DNA of 64,000 nucleotides from Escallonia rubra (lineage: Eukaryota > Streptophyta > Magnoliopsida > Escalloniales > Escalloniaceae), in assembly GCA_033065855.1 (NCBI GenBank), contig JAVXUO010000752.1, forward strand, positions 1-64,000, read 5' to 3'. The position numbers and the translations under genes were made by a program. A model generated the notes under the pieces. It saw nothing but the letters and a program-made list of their open reading frames with translations, ran no database searches and was not told where the DNA came from. Position 1 is the first letter of the stretch. Each line of letters opens with the position of its first letter. This document shows, piece by piece, positions 22,681-36,100 of the stretch.

Positions 22681-23029
22681 CTAAATTTTCACAACCTTGA
22701 GAAAGAATTTGTGTCCTCTATAGGAGCAAGCCATCCCTCTTGATGGAGCTTCCTTACTTGTGAAATCTACTGCACAAGAGGGATTAGACTCTTCTTTCTT
22801 ACTTGTAGAAGTGTATATTGGTGCTTTTGTCACCAAATGAGCAAGCTCCACATCGGCCAAAAAGAAGAAAGATAAACAAGTTTGATCTTCACTCCAAAAG
22901 GAAATTTTAGTTAGTGAGGAAATGCCAAGAAGAGTGGATCTCATTTGGAAAAGTGGACATGGACAGACTTGGAGGTCATACCAGTATATATCAAGGTACC
23001 TCCTTGAGTTTGCTTCCTTCTCCTTTAGT

Positions 23030-23146
23030 ATGTATATATGTATGTATACATATATATATGTATGCATATATATATATACATATATATATACATACATATA
23101 TATATGTATGTATGTATGTATATATCTATATGTATGTATATATATA
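23030..23146. repeat. (TATG/TA)n microsatellite
   Basis: Alternating TA and TATG repeats lie directly before a hairpin-rich transposon. Confidence 0.9.
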
Positions 23147-23332
23147 GGGAGATGATAAAATGATAGCGCTAGCAATTTAACCCAAGTTGCTAGCGCGATC
23201 TGGCCGTCCACGGGCGAGAATGGACGGCCAGATCGCGAGCCACAACAACAATTTTTTTCACCGTCCGCTACATAATGTAGCGGACGGCCAAACAGCGCTA
23301 GCAACTTGCTAGCGCTATCAATGGATCACGAC

Positions 23333-23334
<2 letters not shown>
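23147..23334. mobile_element. 188-bp foldback MITE made of stacked hairpins
   Basis: The element starts GGGAGATGAT and its opposite end is the inverted GGGTCGTGATCC. It lies between TA tracts. It contains four near-perfect hairpins in series: arms at 23166-23175/23187-23196, 23197-23210/23221-23234, a 27-nt palindrome at 23261-23287 and a 23-nt palindrome at 23294-23316. The element at 23511 and the one at 59045 share the termini and the GCTACATAATGTAGC palindrome. Confidence 0.8.
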
Positions 23335-23366
<32 letters not shown>

Positions 23367-23510
23367 CTCCCGGGACTACAGAGTAGCTGGATAGGTCACC
23401 GGTGACTATCCCTGAAGAAATAAAGTTCTTCAGAAGTGGCATAGCCTGGGTGAAGAAGGAGCTTACTTGGTTATCAGCTCCCATATATATATATATATAT
23501 ATATATATAT
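23335..23510. repeat. 119-bp island between two TA tracts
   Basis: (TA)n tracts at 23335-23363 and 23483-23510 bracket a non-TA island (23364-23482). Its right end is the inverted GGGAGCTGAT terminus of the neighbouring family. It holds a palindrome (GTCACCGGTGAC core, 23389-23411) and a smaller hairpin. It may be another very small family member. Confidence 0.55.
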
Positions 23511-24959
23511 GGGAGCTGATCCATTGACCGCGCGGGCAACTTGAGTTAAGTTGCCCTCGCGATCTGGCCGTCCATACAAGATCCGTGAACAGTCCTGATC
23601 TTTTTTTTTTTATGTTTTTTTAAGTCTGTCGGCTACATTATGTAGCGGACGATATTTTTGACGAACATACCCCTCAATCTCCAAGTCAAGATGTTACATT
23701 TTCTAAAATATCGTCCGCTACATAATGTAGCGGACGGTATTTTAGAAAAGAACCAGACAATCTGCCAACCCCCACATCCATTCTCACTTTCTCTCTCTTT
23801 AGAAAAAAACCCATTCTCTTGTTCCTCTCTCTCTCTCTCTGAACTAACAGAAAAGCAAGCTGGACAAAGGGTGAAGAAACATATGTGTTTTTCCTTTGTT
23901 GTGCCAGCACTTTCACACTCAGACTGACAAACTCCCCTGTCGCCGATAAACAATCTGTGGCCGGAAGCAAATGTTGTGGAAATATATTCTTTCCAATATC
24001 AGATATTGCAGACTTCAACCTCTGCATTTGAAGTGGACATTGTTACTAATATTTTTTGTATTTCTTTTTTCATATGCTGACAATGAATCAGGTCACCATA
24101 ACTCACACTTAGAAAATATTTCTTGGCGACATCTATTCCATGGGCCAAAGTCAAATCATGTATATCGTCCGGATGACTGTGTTGCCAATCTATCATATCC
24201 ATTATACAGAGGCAATCATCCATAACAACCCTCCAGAATTCCTTTCTATTGCAATTCTCTGACATAAAAACCTGCAAATAAAGCTCCCCATCTGAGTGTC
24301 TACGTGACCCATAACCACCACCAGCGCACTACCACCCACATGCACCCATTACCGTGCCATCGCCAAGCACCACCGCTCATCACCGTCAGATCGACGAACC
24401 ACACATCAGCCCCTTACCTTGAAATTGCCGAGCACCTTTTACCGTGACGCCACAACCCAAGCCACGAGATCTACCGACCACATCGCCTTCTACCCCCACC
24501 CAATTGGTGAGATCTACCGATTTATCACGACCTCCACCTCCAAATCTATCGCGACCCACAACATGGCACCATCCGCATTGATGCCGTTAAGTCAACCGAT
24601 CTTGATGTTGGCAGAGGAATGGTGGTGGCTCAGAAGGTGGATAAAGAAGGGGACAAAGAAGAGAGAGAGAGAGAGAGAGAGAGAATCTGATGAAAGAAGG
24701 GGACAAAGAAGAGAGAGAGAGAGAGAGAGAATCTGACAAAAGAAGGGGACAAAGAAGGAAGAGAGAGAGAGAGAGAAATCTGACCAAAGAATAAGGGGTA
24801 TTTTTGTCAAAAAAATTGTCCGCTACATTATGTAGCGGATGTACTAAAAAAACGTAAAAAAATAAAAATAAAAATTCTGGACCGTCCACAAATCGCGGAT
24901 GGACGGCAAATCGCTCGGGCAACTTAACCCAAGTTGCCCGCGCGGTCAACGGATCAGCT

Positions 24960-24962
<3 letters not shown>
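23511..24962. mobile_element. 1.45-kb TIR transposon embedded in TA tracts
   Basis: The ends are inverted repeats of about 60 bp beginning GGGAGCTGATCC and containing CGCGCGGGCAACTT and GGCCGTCC blocks. TA tracts flank both sides, so the exact target duplication cannot be read. Palindromic GCTACAT(A/T)ATGTAGC sequences lie inside each end (near 23630, 23710 and 24820). The interior has CT/GA microsatellites (23790-23840, 24660-24780) and no transposase. Insertion into (TA)n recalls rice Micron MITEs; superfamily unassigned. Confidence 0.8.
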
Positions 24963-25013
<51 letters not shown>

Positions 25014-25060
25014 GACGTGATCCATTGCTCGCACTCATGTGAGATCCTCTTTCCCGTACT
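24963..25060. repeat. (TA)n tract and a partial transposon terminus
   Basis: A pure TA tract (24963-25011) is followed at 25012 by GGGACGTGATCCATTG, the same terminus as the right end of the 188-bp element. The matching opposite end was not found, so this is probably a truncated copy. Confidence 0.6.
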
Positions 25061-25422
25061 CTCTATATTCAATAAAGCATGTCTACAATAAAGCATAAAG
25101 AGGATTATCTCTTTATGTACAAACAATATTACGAGCTTTGCTAATGAACCTAACTCCAAAATAACAACCTTACACATGAGCTTAACAAAAGTTGTTCCAC
25201 TGTCCAAGTCAGAACAAGAAACTTAACTGCTGTAAGATAACCGAGTGCCTACAAACACCAGTAATCATAGGTTCTAGGAACCACCCAATGGAGAACTCCC
25301 TTAGAGATCTAATCGCATTCAGCCTATATGGGGTGCATTGTCACAGCAAACACTAGTTTCTGTATCTACCTTGTGAAACACGTGTTACCTTTTCTAACTA
25401 CATAGAGCTTGAAATCAAAAGA

Positions 25423-25490
25423 GAGAGGGGGGAGGGAAAGGGGGGGCAGAGAGGGGGTGGTGGGGGGTGTTGGGGGGGGGGAGGTGTTTG
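25423..25490 (+). other. G-rich tract, possible G-quadruplex
   Basis: At least six runs of three or more G occur within about 65 bases on the plus strand, with short spacers. This satisfies the simple G-quadruplex pattern several times over. Confidence 0.6.
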
Positions 25491-27390
25491 ATCAATGCAA
25501 TCTAGTTAACTCCCTGATTTCAACTGTTTTATCACATAAATTATCCTGAAAAATTAATTACGTCTATTACCCCTAATAGTGCTATTCCGTTTACAAGATA
25601 CCACCTTTCTTCCTTTCATTATCTTCTCATTGCAGTGCAGTAAATTTGCAATTCCTTCACTTGTTATGATAATCCAAAAAGAGCTAAACTTAGTTGATTC
25701 AGCCTATTCACCCCACTCTTAAGTTGCATTGGATCTTGCATTACAAATTCTTCCCATATATCTTTTGTCATTATAGAATCCGATAATCAGGTTATTCTCA
25801 TTACAAATATTAGTTTCAGGGTGGTTATTTAATCTTCTTATCTATCTATCTATCTGACCGGAAAGCCTTTTGATTTCTTAAGCAGAGTCATAACTGAAAG
25901 TGAAATCAAAAGGAAATTTCTCTTCTTCGACTTCGTTAATTATTTACAGACCAGTGTTTTAAATATCTAGCTCTAAACAATCCATTTTCAGATTCAAGGT
26001 GTTTTGGCTCCATAGTATATATTTGAAACCCGTATGGGCACTGCATTTTCTGAAGGGACTGTAGAATAGCTTCCCCAAAAAATACTATTACAGTCGTTTC
26101 ATTTGACAGATTAAGCCTAGTTTGTGGTTCCTCACATCATCGTTATCTTTTGCTACTTCCTTCAGTAAAGTTTGGCTTGGAAAACATTCTCAATTTTAAT
26201 TTGGACGGCCTTCACATGAAGTTGTTTGGTCTAGAATTCTTGGAGGGCAAGATGAAGTTTATAATCGAGTATTCAAGGCTCTATACAAGGATCAAGCATA
26301 GACAATGATGGGTGAGATGTCCCAAAAAAAGAGACAATGACGGGTGTCAAGTGGACGCTACTAAAGGAAGGCTACTAAAGGATCATAACTCAAAGAGCTT
26401 AGACATTATGGCACAACCAGGCAGGAAAACATATCACACTCTAGATGAGATATTTGACATAAATCAATGTTGAGGCTATTCTATCAAACTAAAGATATTA
26501 GATAAGAATTGATGGGAGGGACATGTGTCCCACACGCGTGCCAAAAGTAAGTTGAGACAAACAAGCCTGTTCAAAAACCAGTCATCAAATGGTAATAGTT
26601 CGATTGCAGAATGAATTAATTTTTATGTGGATCTTAACTTGCAAAGATCCTTAATTACATCTAACAAAGAAATCAATGGATGACCTATACTTGCATGAAT
26701 AATCCCATTAGAGGAACAATCCCGTTTGTCTACATTCAATCACCACTGCAAGTGTTGGAACCCTTTACCTGGAAGTGCCATCGGACAAAGGTCAAATATT
26801 AGTATATTTGAGGCCTTTTGTTGGCGTGCGGCGAGCGTATGGAGGTTTTGCTGGTCTCCAAACAGGACTTGAAATGATACTAGCAAAAAACTCAAGAAAA
26901 CTACACAGCAAAGTATACAAGTTTCAAGTTTAGGGTAGTTTTGGTTGTGATTCAGCTCCGGATCACTATCTCACATAGGAATTCAACGGCGAGCCTCATC
27001 TTTCTCCTTTTCCTGGATAACTTAGGCCTCAATCTTGAAGAAGATCCCGTTTCCAGTGTGAATGTAAGTTCTTCCACCTAGATGTGTCGCAACTTCCAAG
27101 CTCTTTCCATCATGCTCTTCCTTTAGAGGCCTCCATCTGATGCTCGTCCTTTTCGTTGCATGCATTAGAGTTTGAAACTTTTGTTGTACTTCCGATAATC
27201 GAGGGTCCAACAACTTACGTCTGAAGCTAGTTTTAATAATTTGGATTTTTGACACAATAGACCAAGAGGAGAGGCATAATACTCGTTACTGCTCTAAAAA
27301 CGATATACATGCGAAGGCATCAGGTAATATATAAACCCCAAACTACCTAGTGGACTATGATCTTACCTATAACAAAAAAATAACAAAGAC
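25491..27390. other. Non-coding interval
   Basis: No gene or terminal repeat is recognised. A minus-strand open stretch at 27022-27255 looks slightly exon-like but matches nothing I know. It could belong to the 3' LTR region of the copia remnant to the right. Confidence 0.35.
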
Positions 27391-27394
27391 TACA

Positions 27395-30300
27395 CCCCCT
27401 CTTGAACTCACGAGGCTGCAGAAAGCATTGAGAGTTTGCCCGGTAAGAACTAAAATCAAGCATCTCTATGAGACTTGGTGAAGAAATATGCAAGCTGAAG
27501 ATAGAAAGAAACACAGAGAAGGGAGATAGTTAGCATGTGAAATGTTGACGAACGGAATGGCAACCAATGCCAATGTGTTTGGCGCACTCATGGAAGATAG
27601 AATTGTAAGCATTTTGTATTGCACAATTGTTGTCACAGTATATGGGAGTACTCGATGTAAAGGAAACACCAATGTCGAAGAGAAGCCAATTTTGCCAATC
27701 TATCTGGGCTCGGTACTTGGCCTCTGCTGTGGAGCGAGAATCTGTATCTTACTCCTCCACGAGATAAGAGAATTAGCTAAGAAGATGCACAACCCAGTCA
27801 TAGATTTCTATCTGAAACACACTGGCCCAATTGGCATAAGTGCAAAGCTGCAAAAGGGAAGAAGAAGAGTACAGCAAACTCTGAAAGATAGAGCACCAGA
27901 TACAACATAAAAAACGAAGAAGTGCAGCCCATAGTCTAATGAGCGACACCAAACTGACTAACAATGATATGAACTGCATTGGCAATTTTAGAGCGAGTAA
28001 CAGTTATACAAGGGAACCCGCTAGCTCGCAGTATTGGGTATGATTATCCGAAGGAACACCATCAGTAGTAGAGAATTTAGCATGAAGCTAGAGTAGTAGA
28101 AACCAGTGGTTGAATAACCCTGCGATCCCCTCTCGGTCGAGAAGTGAATGTTCAATGACCAGAATTAGGCGGGGATATTTTGCTAGAAGTAGCATAAAAA
28201 TTCGTTTATCTGCATCAAGCTTTCAAGGGGCCCATTCAAAAAATTAGGCGGGGATATATAGCTTGGAGACATAGAACAAAGATTCATTTATCTGCATCAA
28301 GCTTTCAAGGGACTCATTCAAAAGTTACTCGAACAATTACTCAACAGAAACTAAGAGCTTTAGTTTCGTCTCATCGGGACAGAAATAGGAGCTTACTTAG
28401 TCTCTGAAAGAAATAAAGAAAATGACCCATGGAAGAGGAGGCAACTTCAATTCCAAGAAGATAACGCAGGAAACCCGGTCCTTCGTCTTAATTTACGTAA
28501 CAATTGATGCTTAACCTCCACAATACAAGCATGGATCTTCCATAACAAACATATCATCAAAGTAAAGAAGATCAATGGGGCCAAGTGAAGCATAGCACCC
28601 AGAGAGTATGATTATGAGCACTAGACTGAGAAAAAGTAGAAGCAACAGCTGTCTGAAACCGTTCATACCAAGCACGAGGAACCCTTTTAAGTCCATACAA
28701 AGCTCGACGCAGGCGACAAACTTGTTCAGAATTGTGGGAAAGCCCAGGAAAACGTATATAAAGCTCTTCGTGAAGATGGCCATTTAGAAACGCATTCTTC
28801 ACATCCGTTTGTTACAAAGGCCATTGTCGAACAGAAGCAACTGAACTCAAGGAGCGAAACGTAGTAATCTAAGCAACAGAAGCAAATGTCTTCAATAGTC
28901 GATGCTGTTCTCCTGAGAGAAGCTCTTAGCCACTAAGCGTACCTTGTAGCACTCAAGAGAACCATTAGAGTAGGTTTTAGTTTTATGAACCCGCTTGCAA
29001 CCAATAGCATGATTTCCTTCTCGCAGACATACCAACTCCCAATTACCAAGCTGCTCTAAGAGCAGACAGCTCATCCTGCATGCTTCAATCCAGTTAGGAT
29101 CATCACATGTTTCCTTGTTGGACTGAGGTTTATAAAAAAGCAAGAAAGTTATGATAAGAAGCAAAAAATGAAGCGTTTGAAAAGCCAAGCTGAGAAGGTG
29201 GAGCACGTATGCGCAGAGTATACCTTCTTTAAAGTTGATCAGTGTCATCAGTAGCGAAAGGAGCCACACCAGGAACCAGAGCGCTTGGAGACGATGGAGA
29301 GAGTCACATTCTGTCTTCGAGAATAGGTTTGAGTAGCCGGAGTCTTGGGCGGAGGCAAGTTAGAAACATCAACTATATGAGTAATCCCCTAATATCCACA
29401 CGATAAGGATTGATATGCACAAGATCATCATTCAAAACTGGAGCCACATTTGGTGGAATAGAAAAAAATAAGGAATATGTTCCAGGAAAAAATGACGAGA
29501 AACATACAAGCGGCTCGAGAGACGGTCATAAGAACAATAAACTTTTTGCACCCATAACCTATAATAACACAGAAACAGAGCAAGCGCTTTAGGTCATTTT
29601 TTGTTTTGGAAGAACAAAATAAGCAGAACCAAAAACACGTAAAGAGGAGTAAAACAGAGCTTGACAAAAACGGTCCTCAAAAATAGGCAGTGAAAACACT
29701 CACCCCGAAATTACTGAGGAACAGAAGATGAGAGAAGCAGTGCACGAGAAACCTCAAGAATATGCCTGTGTTCACTTGGTAACACTATTTGGGCAGAGGT
29801 GACTGAACAAGAAGCTTGGTGGCGATCCCACAAGAAGCAAGATAAACCCCCACTCCGCCAAACGTATATTTCCAACCCGAATCTAACCTAAGGATTTTGA
29901 TTTGGGCAGGAAATTGAGTTTGGATCATGTCAGTAAAGTCATGATGAACGGCATAAAATTCTGATTGAACGTTCAGTAGATATACAGCTATATCTGCTGT
30001 AATCATCAAATGAAACATAATAAACAGCACCTGCTTTAGAGGAGCAGGAGAAGGACCCTATAGATCAGTATGAATAAGAGAAAAAGAGTAGAGAAAAAAA
30101 CACTTGGATTAAAAGGTAAGTTGAGACCTTACCTAGGAGACCAAAGAACCAAACTAGACACATAATTTACCTAGAATACCACAAATAAAAAGAAGAAGAA
30201 ATCCTGGTTAAGCAAATGGAAGATAACGCTAGAGAACCATGCTCTACAGAAACGTGAAGACTCAAAACGCGGAGGTCACCAGCTCTATGGAACAAAAGAA

Positions 30301-31330
30301 AATCAGGAAACACATAAAAAAAGAAACCATCAGGAATAGACCATGAGCACAAAAAATGGGGAAGTATGGAATGCACTTGTGGCCCGTTTGCAGCAACAAT
30401 GGACATAGGACCAGAGGGAGAAACAGAATAATGGGACGAACTAGAGTCAAATATCCAAGTAATCGCAGGGATGCCTGAGGAAGAAGAACCTGTTGAACAT
30501 TTGTGAACAGCTAAAAGAGCAAGCATGTGATACATCTATTGTACAGGAATCAAGTAGTGATTGCAGCTGCTCAATCACAGACTGAACTGTTGGACATCAG
30601 CTGCTAGTACAGAAACTTGGTGCCGCAAAAGCTGCTGCAGGACACATTATGGATAAGAACCATGAGAAGGAAACTGTCGCAGGGAGAAACAACACGGAAC
30701 GACTTTACTGTTGGCCTTTCTGAGTCGTGACCGCACCTCTTGTCGGCAAAAACTGCATTTGTCATTAGAAACTCGAGGCTTAGGCTTCTTGCTACTTTAA
30801 TTACATTAGTAGAAGGAAAGGGCAGTAACAGTGGCAAGGCAGATGGAGTGGCAAACACCGACTGATGAGAAGGAAAAATACAGAAACTTTAAAGCAAGCT
30901 CCCTCCACAATAAACTCCTTGACAGCACCATAACTGCCATAAAAAAAGGGAACAGCTGTTGTCTCTCTCAACAAGTAACGTAACTGCTTAAACTATAAGG
31001 TCCTAAGGTTCCATAAGTGCTAACTGTTCCCAAAAAAAGTTCAACTGATTATATAATTCTTGAACAGGTTTACCCTCTTGAGTACCCCTTAAATGTCCAT
31101 TTCCAGTTGAATTTTTTTTGTAAAGTTGGACGCAAGGTACATATTCGACAAGAAGTCCCATAATATGCTCGGTCCCACTGAGTTGCGAAGCCAAGCAAGG
31201 AACTAACAATTTTCCATAATCCATTTAGCATTTAGCACATCAAAATCTTCTTCTTTAGTATCAAATGGTTATGGATAGAGCCATCAACATAACGCATCTA
31301 CCTTTCCTTGCAAACAATGTTCGAAGTCGA
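27395..31330 (-). pseudogene. Decayed Ty1/copia retrotransposon (gag-pol)
   Basis: Read right to left on the minus strand: a Gag/UBN2 remnant (31003-31330); protease WIFDSSSSHYS (30167-30535); integrase fragment ILRLDSGWKYT (near 29880); the region before RT with NWELVCL, AIGCKRVHKTKT and VRLVAKSFSQE (28892-29269); RT with KNAFLNGHLHEELY and LYGLKRVPRAWYERF (28572-28802); RNase H with NSLISWRSK and EAKYRA (27640-27860); and a C-terminus with YCDNNCAI and ECAKHIGI (27540-27640) near VAYFFTKS. Stops and frameshifts separate nearly every block, so it is dead and much older than the element at 1.7-11.9 kb. LTRs were not resolved. Confidence 0.85.
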
Positions 31331-33170
31331 AAAATTATCTCCATATTGGAAATTTGGGTCGGTTAGCCTAGGTGGGTTGGGCACAACAATTACCCTCAGT
31401 ACAATATGCATTGATATTAGCCTATATTGTTTGGGGGATGTCACTTTGCTCCACATCAGGGGTTTGACAAAGTAATCTAAGTAGTTTTTAGGTTAAAGTT
31501 TAAGCACACTTGACTCCAATCCGACTTGTAGTTAAACCTTAAATGCTAGAACCAGTATCTAACAACTTGTCCCCTGAGGTTGCAAAACGGCTATGTTATT
31601 TGAGCTTCGAGCGCTTGACCAAGTGAAGCCTTGGCATTAGTAAAATCCTTTTCTCTCTCTCTTCCACCTTCTCTAGGGGCTCCACTAACCCTTGGTCTTG
31701 AGGTGTAGATGTCCATCAGGTTAGCTCTAGTAGTCTTCCTACCGACGAGAAGTCCTTGGTCATGGGATGACTCGAAAGTGTTCGCGGTTCGACTAAGGAT
31801 GCGAAAGTTGCATATCAGGCTGCGATTCAACATTCAGGGACAATGGGTCAATTCCATTGCGCATTTGATCCATGTAAGTCTTTTGTGATTTACATGCCTA
31901 TTCTACTAATGCGTTCAATCTCATACTAATCACGTGGGACTTATCTTCCAATCCAGACATAGTACTAGCACACTCACGACAAAGCAAATATGCAAAGACT
32001 AGAGACCTCCAAACAGAAAGAAGAAGATAAAGAAAAGGAATGCGATTAAATAGGCCAGAACAAATTACCAAAGCAAACTGCAGTAGAGGGTTGGAATTAC
32101 AGTGAACAGTAATTGGTGAACAATAATCCGTGACCAGTAATTGGTGAATGAAATCGGTGCGCCGAACAGTAATGTGAATGGTTGCGATGAACAGTGATTT
32201 TGGCAAAAGAAGAACCAAAAGAATTGCAGTGGAGGAGAAGTTTCAGCCAAAAAGAGTCATGTGAAAGGGAGGCAGAGAGAGGCAAAGCCCTAGGCTCTAT
32301 GTACCATGTAGAATAGACCAAAACAAACAACAAATTACGCATCACTGCTCTAAAAACAATATAAGTGCAAATGGATAAGAAAACAAAGAAACATTAAGTA
32401 TCCTATGGACAACATCACCCATAACATAAAATAGCAGACTCATAGACTTCAAACATAAGGACTTCCCCGAGACCGAAAATTGCGGACACATGTGACTTGG
32501 TTTGTGTTGGAACTTTATGGCGGTTCACCCGTCGATGACTTCAAGGACTTCCGACCAATTTGTTTAGATGAGCGTCCCCATGAAACCCAGCAAAACATCT
32601 TCACCCACTACCCTCCCAAGCAACCTAATAAAAACTTCCACATAAAATCTGCAACAATATAAATTACTACAAAGATGGGAGGAGAAGATGGAGATCAAGC
32701 TGAAGAGTAGAGTTGAGAATGAGGTTCAACCACCAACTTCCCCTCTTCGCTTGCTGTATAACTCGAAATATTTCCGTTCATGTGGACACAGCAAAGTACA
32801 GTTAATCTAACAGAGGATACCAAGGGTTGATTGAGAATCGAAAGAGAGAGAACAAAGGGATTTCACAGCCATAGGGCAGTCTTCTGGACAATACGACAAG
32901 GGATAAAACCTCATTAAGGAGTTCAATAAACTTATAGATAATGATCAATTACAACCCTACAATCTTATTCATAGGCTAGAAGTATTAATAACTTCTAATT
33001 TTGTAACCCTATAAATGTCTAGATCTCAATTATGGCTAATTATTAATAAAGTAAACTGAAAAGACAATAAAACCCTTAGGACTTAAAATATTGTAGGGTG
33101 AACAGTAACAGCAGCGTTTACAGTGGCTTGCTAGAGTACTTTCTCTTTAGTTGCTCCAGCATCAGCTCCC
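31331..33170. other. Retroelement flank, unresolved
   Basis: A 20-bp string (CTGCTCTAAAAAC-ATATA, one variable base) near 32341 also occurs near 27292, on the other side of the copia remnant. These may be LTR relics. GAACAGTAAT-type short repeats occur at 32100-32200. No gene is recognised. Confidence 0.3.
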
Positions 33171-36100
33171 TAGGGGTGGAGGAAGCTCAACTCCGATGAG
33201 AAATCATGAATATACTGATCACAGATAGCCTCATCAAGTCGCTTCAGTTGTTCTTCTGAAATCAAAGTACTTTCTGTCGGTGGTTTACTATGTCCTGGTT
33301 CTCTCTTCGAGATCGAACTTCTTTCATGTCAAGCCCCTCTTCAATCATGCTGCGTGGGCCCTTTGGAATTTGCTCAGATCTAGTTTAAACTCTTAGCCCA
33401 AAGTCGTCATATAGATCCGTCACATTATAAATAGGGCTGACCAGGAAATCATTAACTCCACGACATGCATTTCAACTTATTTTTGAGAATCCTGCATGGT
33501 CTAATCATCCTCCTTGTTAAATCTGTCTTTCCCTGTGTCTACCAAAACTCTATCACCACCTGCAAATTCCTTGAAACGTCGCTGTCGATTTGCTACATCC
33601 CTGTAGTGCTCATTGCTGGCTTTTATAGCAGTACGTGCCTCGCTGTTAATTTGCTTTTAAGTTCAGCATAGGCTTTTGCCTCCTCACTAACTTGTGCATC
33701 TTGCGGCAGGGCAACGAAATCCAAGACATCCTGCGGTTTGTGACCAGAAGCTCTTGGTAGTGTGATTTACTGACTTATTGGAGGCAAATTTGCTTGCAGC
33801 AAAATCCTATCAAATCTCTTCACGTGGTCTCCAACGATGCAACAAACAAAATTCAAGGTTCTATTGACAACCTCGGTTTGTCCATCCGTTTTGGGGATGA
33901 CTAGTGCTTGAATATTGTAATTGTGTCACAAACATTTTACATCAAGTACGCCAGATGTGTCACATAAACTTCAGATCTCGATCTGAAACAATCGTAGTTG
34001 GAACAGCATGCAAGCACACAATTTCCTAAAAAAGAAAAAAGAGCACCATGCAATGCGTCGATGTTGCGAGAACAAGGAATAAAGTGCACCACAGGTACAA
34101 GAACCGATCTCAATTCACATGTATGATCGACTTGAGACTCACTCACCCTCACGAATAGCGTGGCATATGAGCTGATCTCAAGCCTTGATCTAAGTTAAGC
34201 GAACCATCACCCTTAGCGTGAAATGTGAGGTACCAATTTAACACCACAAATATGGAATCCTGCCCTTTTGACATCTTTGGATGACCCGAAAATAAAGCCC
34301 ATACTAAGATGTATCCACGGTGAAGTAGCAACCGAGAATGGCTCATACACCCTGGTATTCTGAGCTTCCCCTTAGTAGATTGAAACTTCCAACAACACTG
34401 TACCAGCCTCTCCACGTCATGATTCATCCTTGGCCAAAAATAATGATATGACACCATAGCTAGAGTCTTTTCTCGGCCAAAGTGTCATAATCCACCGCGT
34501 GCAGCTTTTGAACAATTTGTTCATGCAAAGAACCTTACGCAATGCACAACTGATTTCCCCTGAATAAATAACCATTATGGAAAGCCAAAGGAGAGGTTGC
34601 CTTTGTTACCAAATCATGCAAATCTTTTACTAGATGGCTGAAAGATAGATTGGTGTGATATTGATTTTTCAAGTCCTCGAACCCGACGACTAGGGAATCC
34701 AAGGTGGTAAACTATAGAGTCCGTCGGCTAAGTACATCAGCCACTCTATTCGACTCACCAGAGACGTGATTCAAGCTAAAAGAAAATTGTGAAGAAAGGA
34801 ACTCCCCTTCAATGTTCAGAGCTAAGCTTCTTTTGCTAGTTAAGATGACACAGTGCTTCATAATCGGAATATACCACAAAGTCTCAATGCAGCAAATAAT
34901 GCTCCCATTGATGCAAAGCTCGATATAAAGCATAGAACTCCAGTAAGTTGAATAGCGGCACTTTGCTTCACAAAGTTTCTCGCTGGAAACATCTACAGGT
35001 CTGTTTGTCAAAATTTGGTAGCACTAGGACCGGGGCAATAGTCATGGCAGCCTATTTGAGATTTAATGCTTCTTCGACTTCTTTTGACCATCTATTTGTA
35101 ACCCCTTCAAGCATTCCGTAACAGGGTCGGGATAGAGCTAAACATCTTGATGAAACTCCGATAAAGGGAAGCTAATCCATCAAAGCTACAAACTTCTATA
35201 ATCGATGAAAGCAATGGCCATTCAACAATTGTCTTTATCTTCTTGGGATCGGGCTTCAAACCTTCTGCTCAACCAACAAAACCCAAGAACACAAGACTAT
35301 CGCACATAAAAGAGCACTTTCGCATATTCACAGAGTTTCTCACGCCGTAGAGCCTCCATGACTTGTGTCACGTGATTTATATGCCAATTTTAATCACAGC
35401 TGTAAATCAACATATCATCAAAATATGTGACACCAAAAGAATTAAGGAAAGGTAGGAAAACCTCGGTCATCGCGCGCATAAACGTGCTTGATGCATTTGA
35501 AAGCCTAAATGACACCACCAACCATTCATAACACCCACCTGGTGACGTGGACGCCGTCTTCCATTCATCTCCACCACATCCTTACCTAATGATAACCGCT
35601 TCTCAAATCTACCTGAGAAAATATTACGAATCATGCAAGCTCATCTAATATACCGTCTAACCTCAGAATAGGACATCAAAATTTCACGGTAATTTTGTTA
35701 ATGGCACGGCTGTCCACAAACATTTCTCCATGAGTTGTCCCTTTTGGAGTAAGGCAGGCATTGGCACAAGGACTTTTACTTTCTTTATATGAATGTTTTT
35801 GTAAGTAAGTCCCCTACTTGACATTACTTCTCAGCCCATTGCACTTGTGGCACCAGATAAGCCACTTGATTTGGTAATGCAGCCACAGGAACTAAATCAA
35901 TGGCATGTTGGATATCCTGCATTGGTGGTAAACCCTTGTGCAATTCATCACTCACAAGCTCTTGAAATTCATCCAATTCTCTTCTTCTGGTAGAGAGGGT
36001 TGGTGTTTTGGTTATCTTAACGTTGCCTTCGAGAGCCTACCAATGAATACATGAAGAATTCCTACTTCTTAAACTGACTTGCCGTCAGAAAATAGCTAGC

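Noticed and set aside
22681-23155. ORFs with [10 protein letters not shown]-type repeats
   Set aside because: They read through the TATG/TA microsatellite. The non-repeat part at 22681-23030 might be exon-like but matches nothing known to me.
24587-24949. ORFs rich in LSLSLS or RERERE
   Set aside because: Translation of GA/CT microsatellites inside the TA-tract transposon.
27281-32350. LTR pair for the decayed copia element
   Set aside because: Only a ~20-bp shared string near 27292 and 32341 supports it; too short to call.
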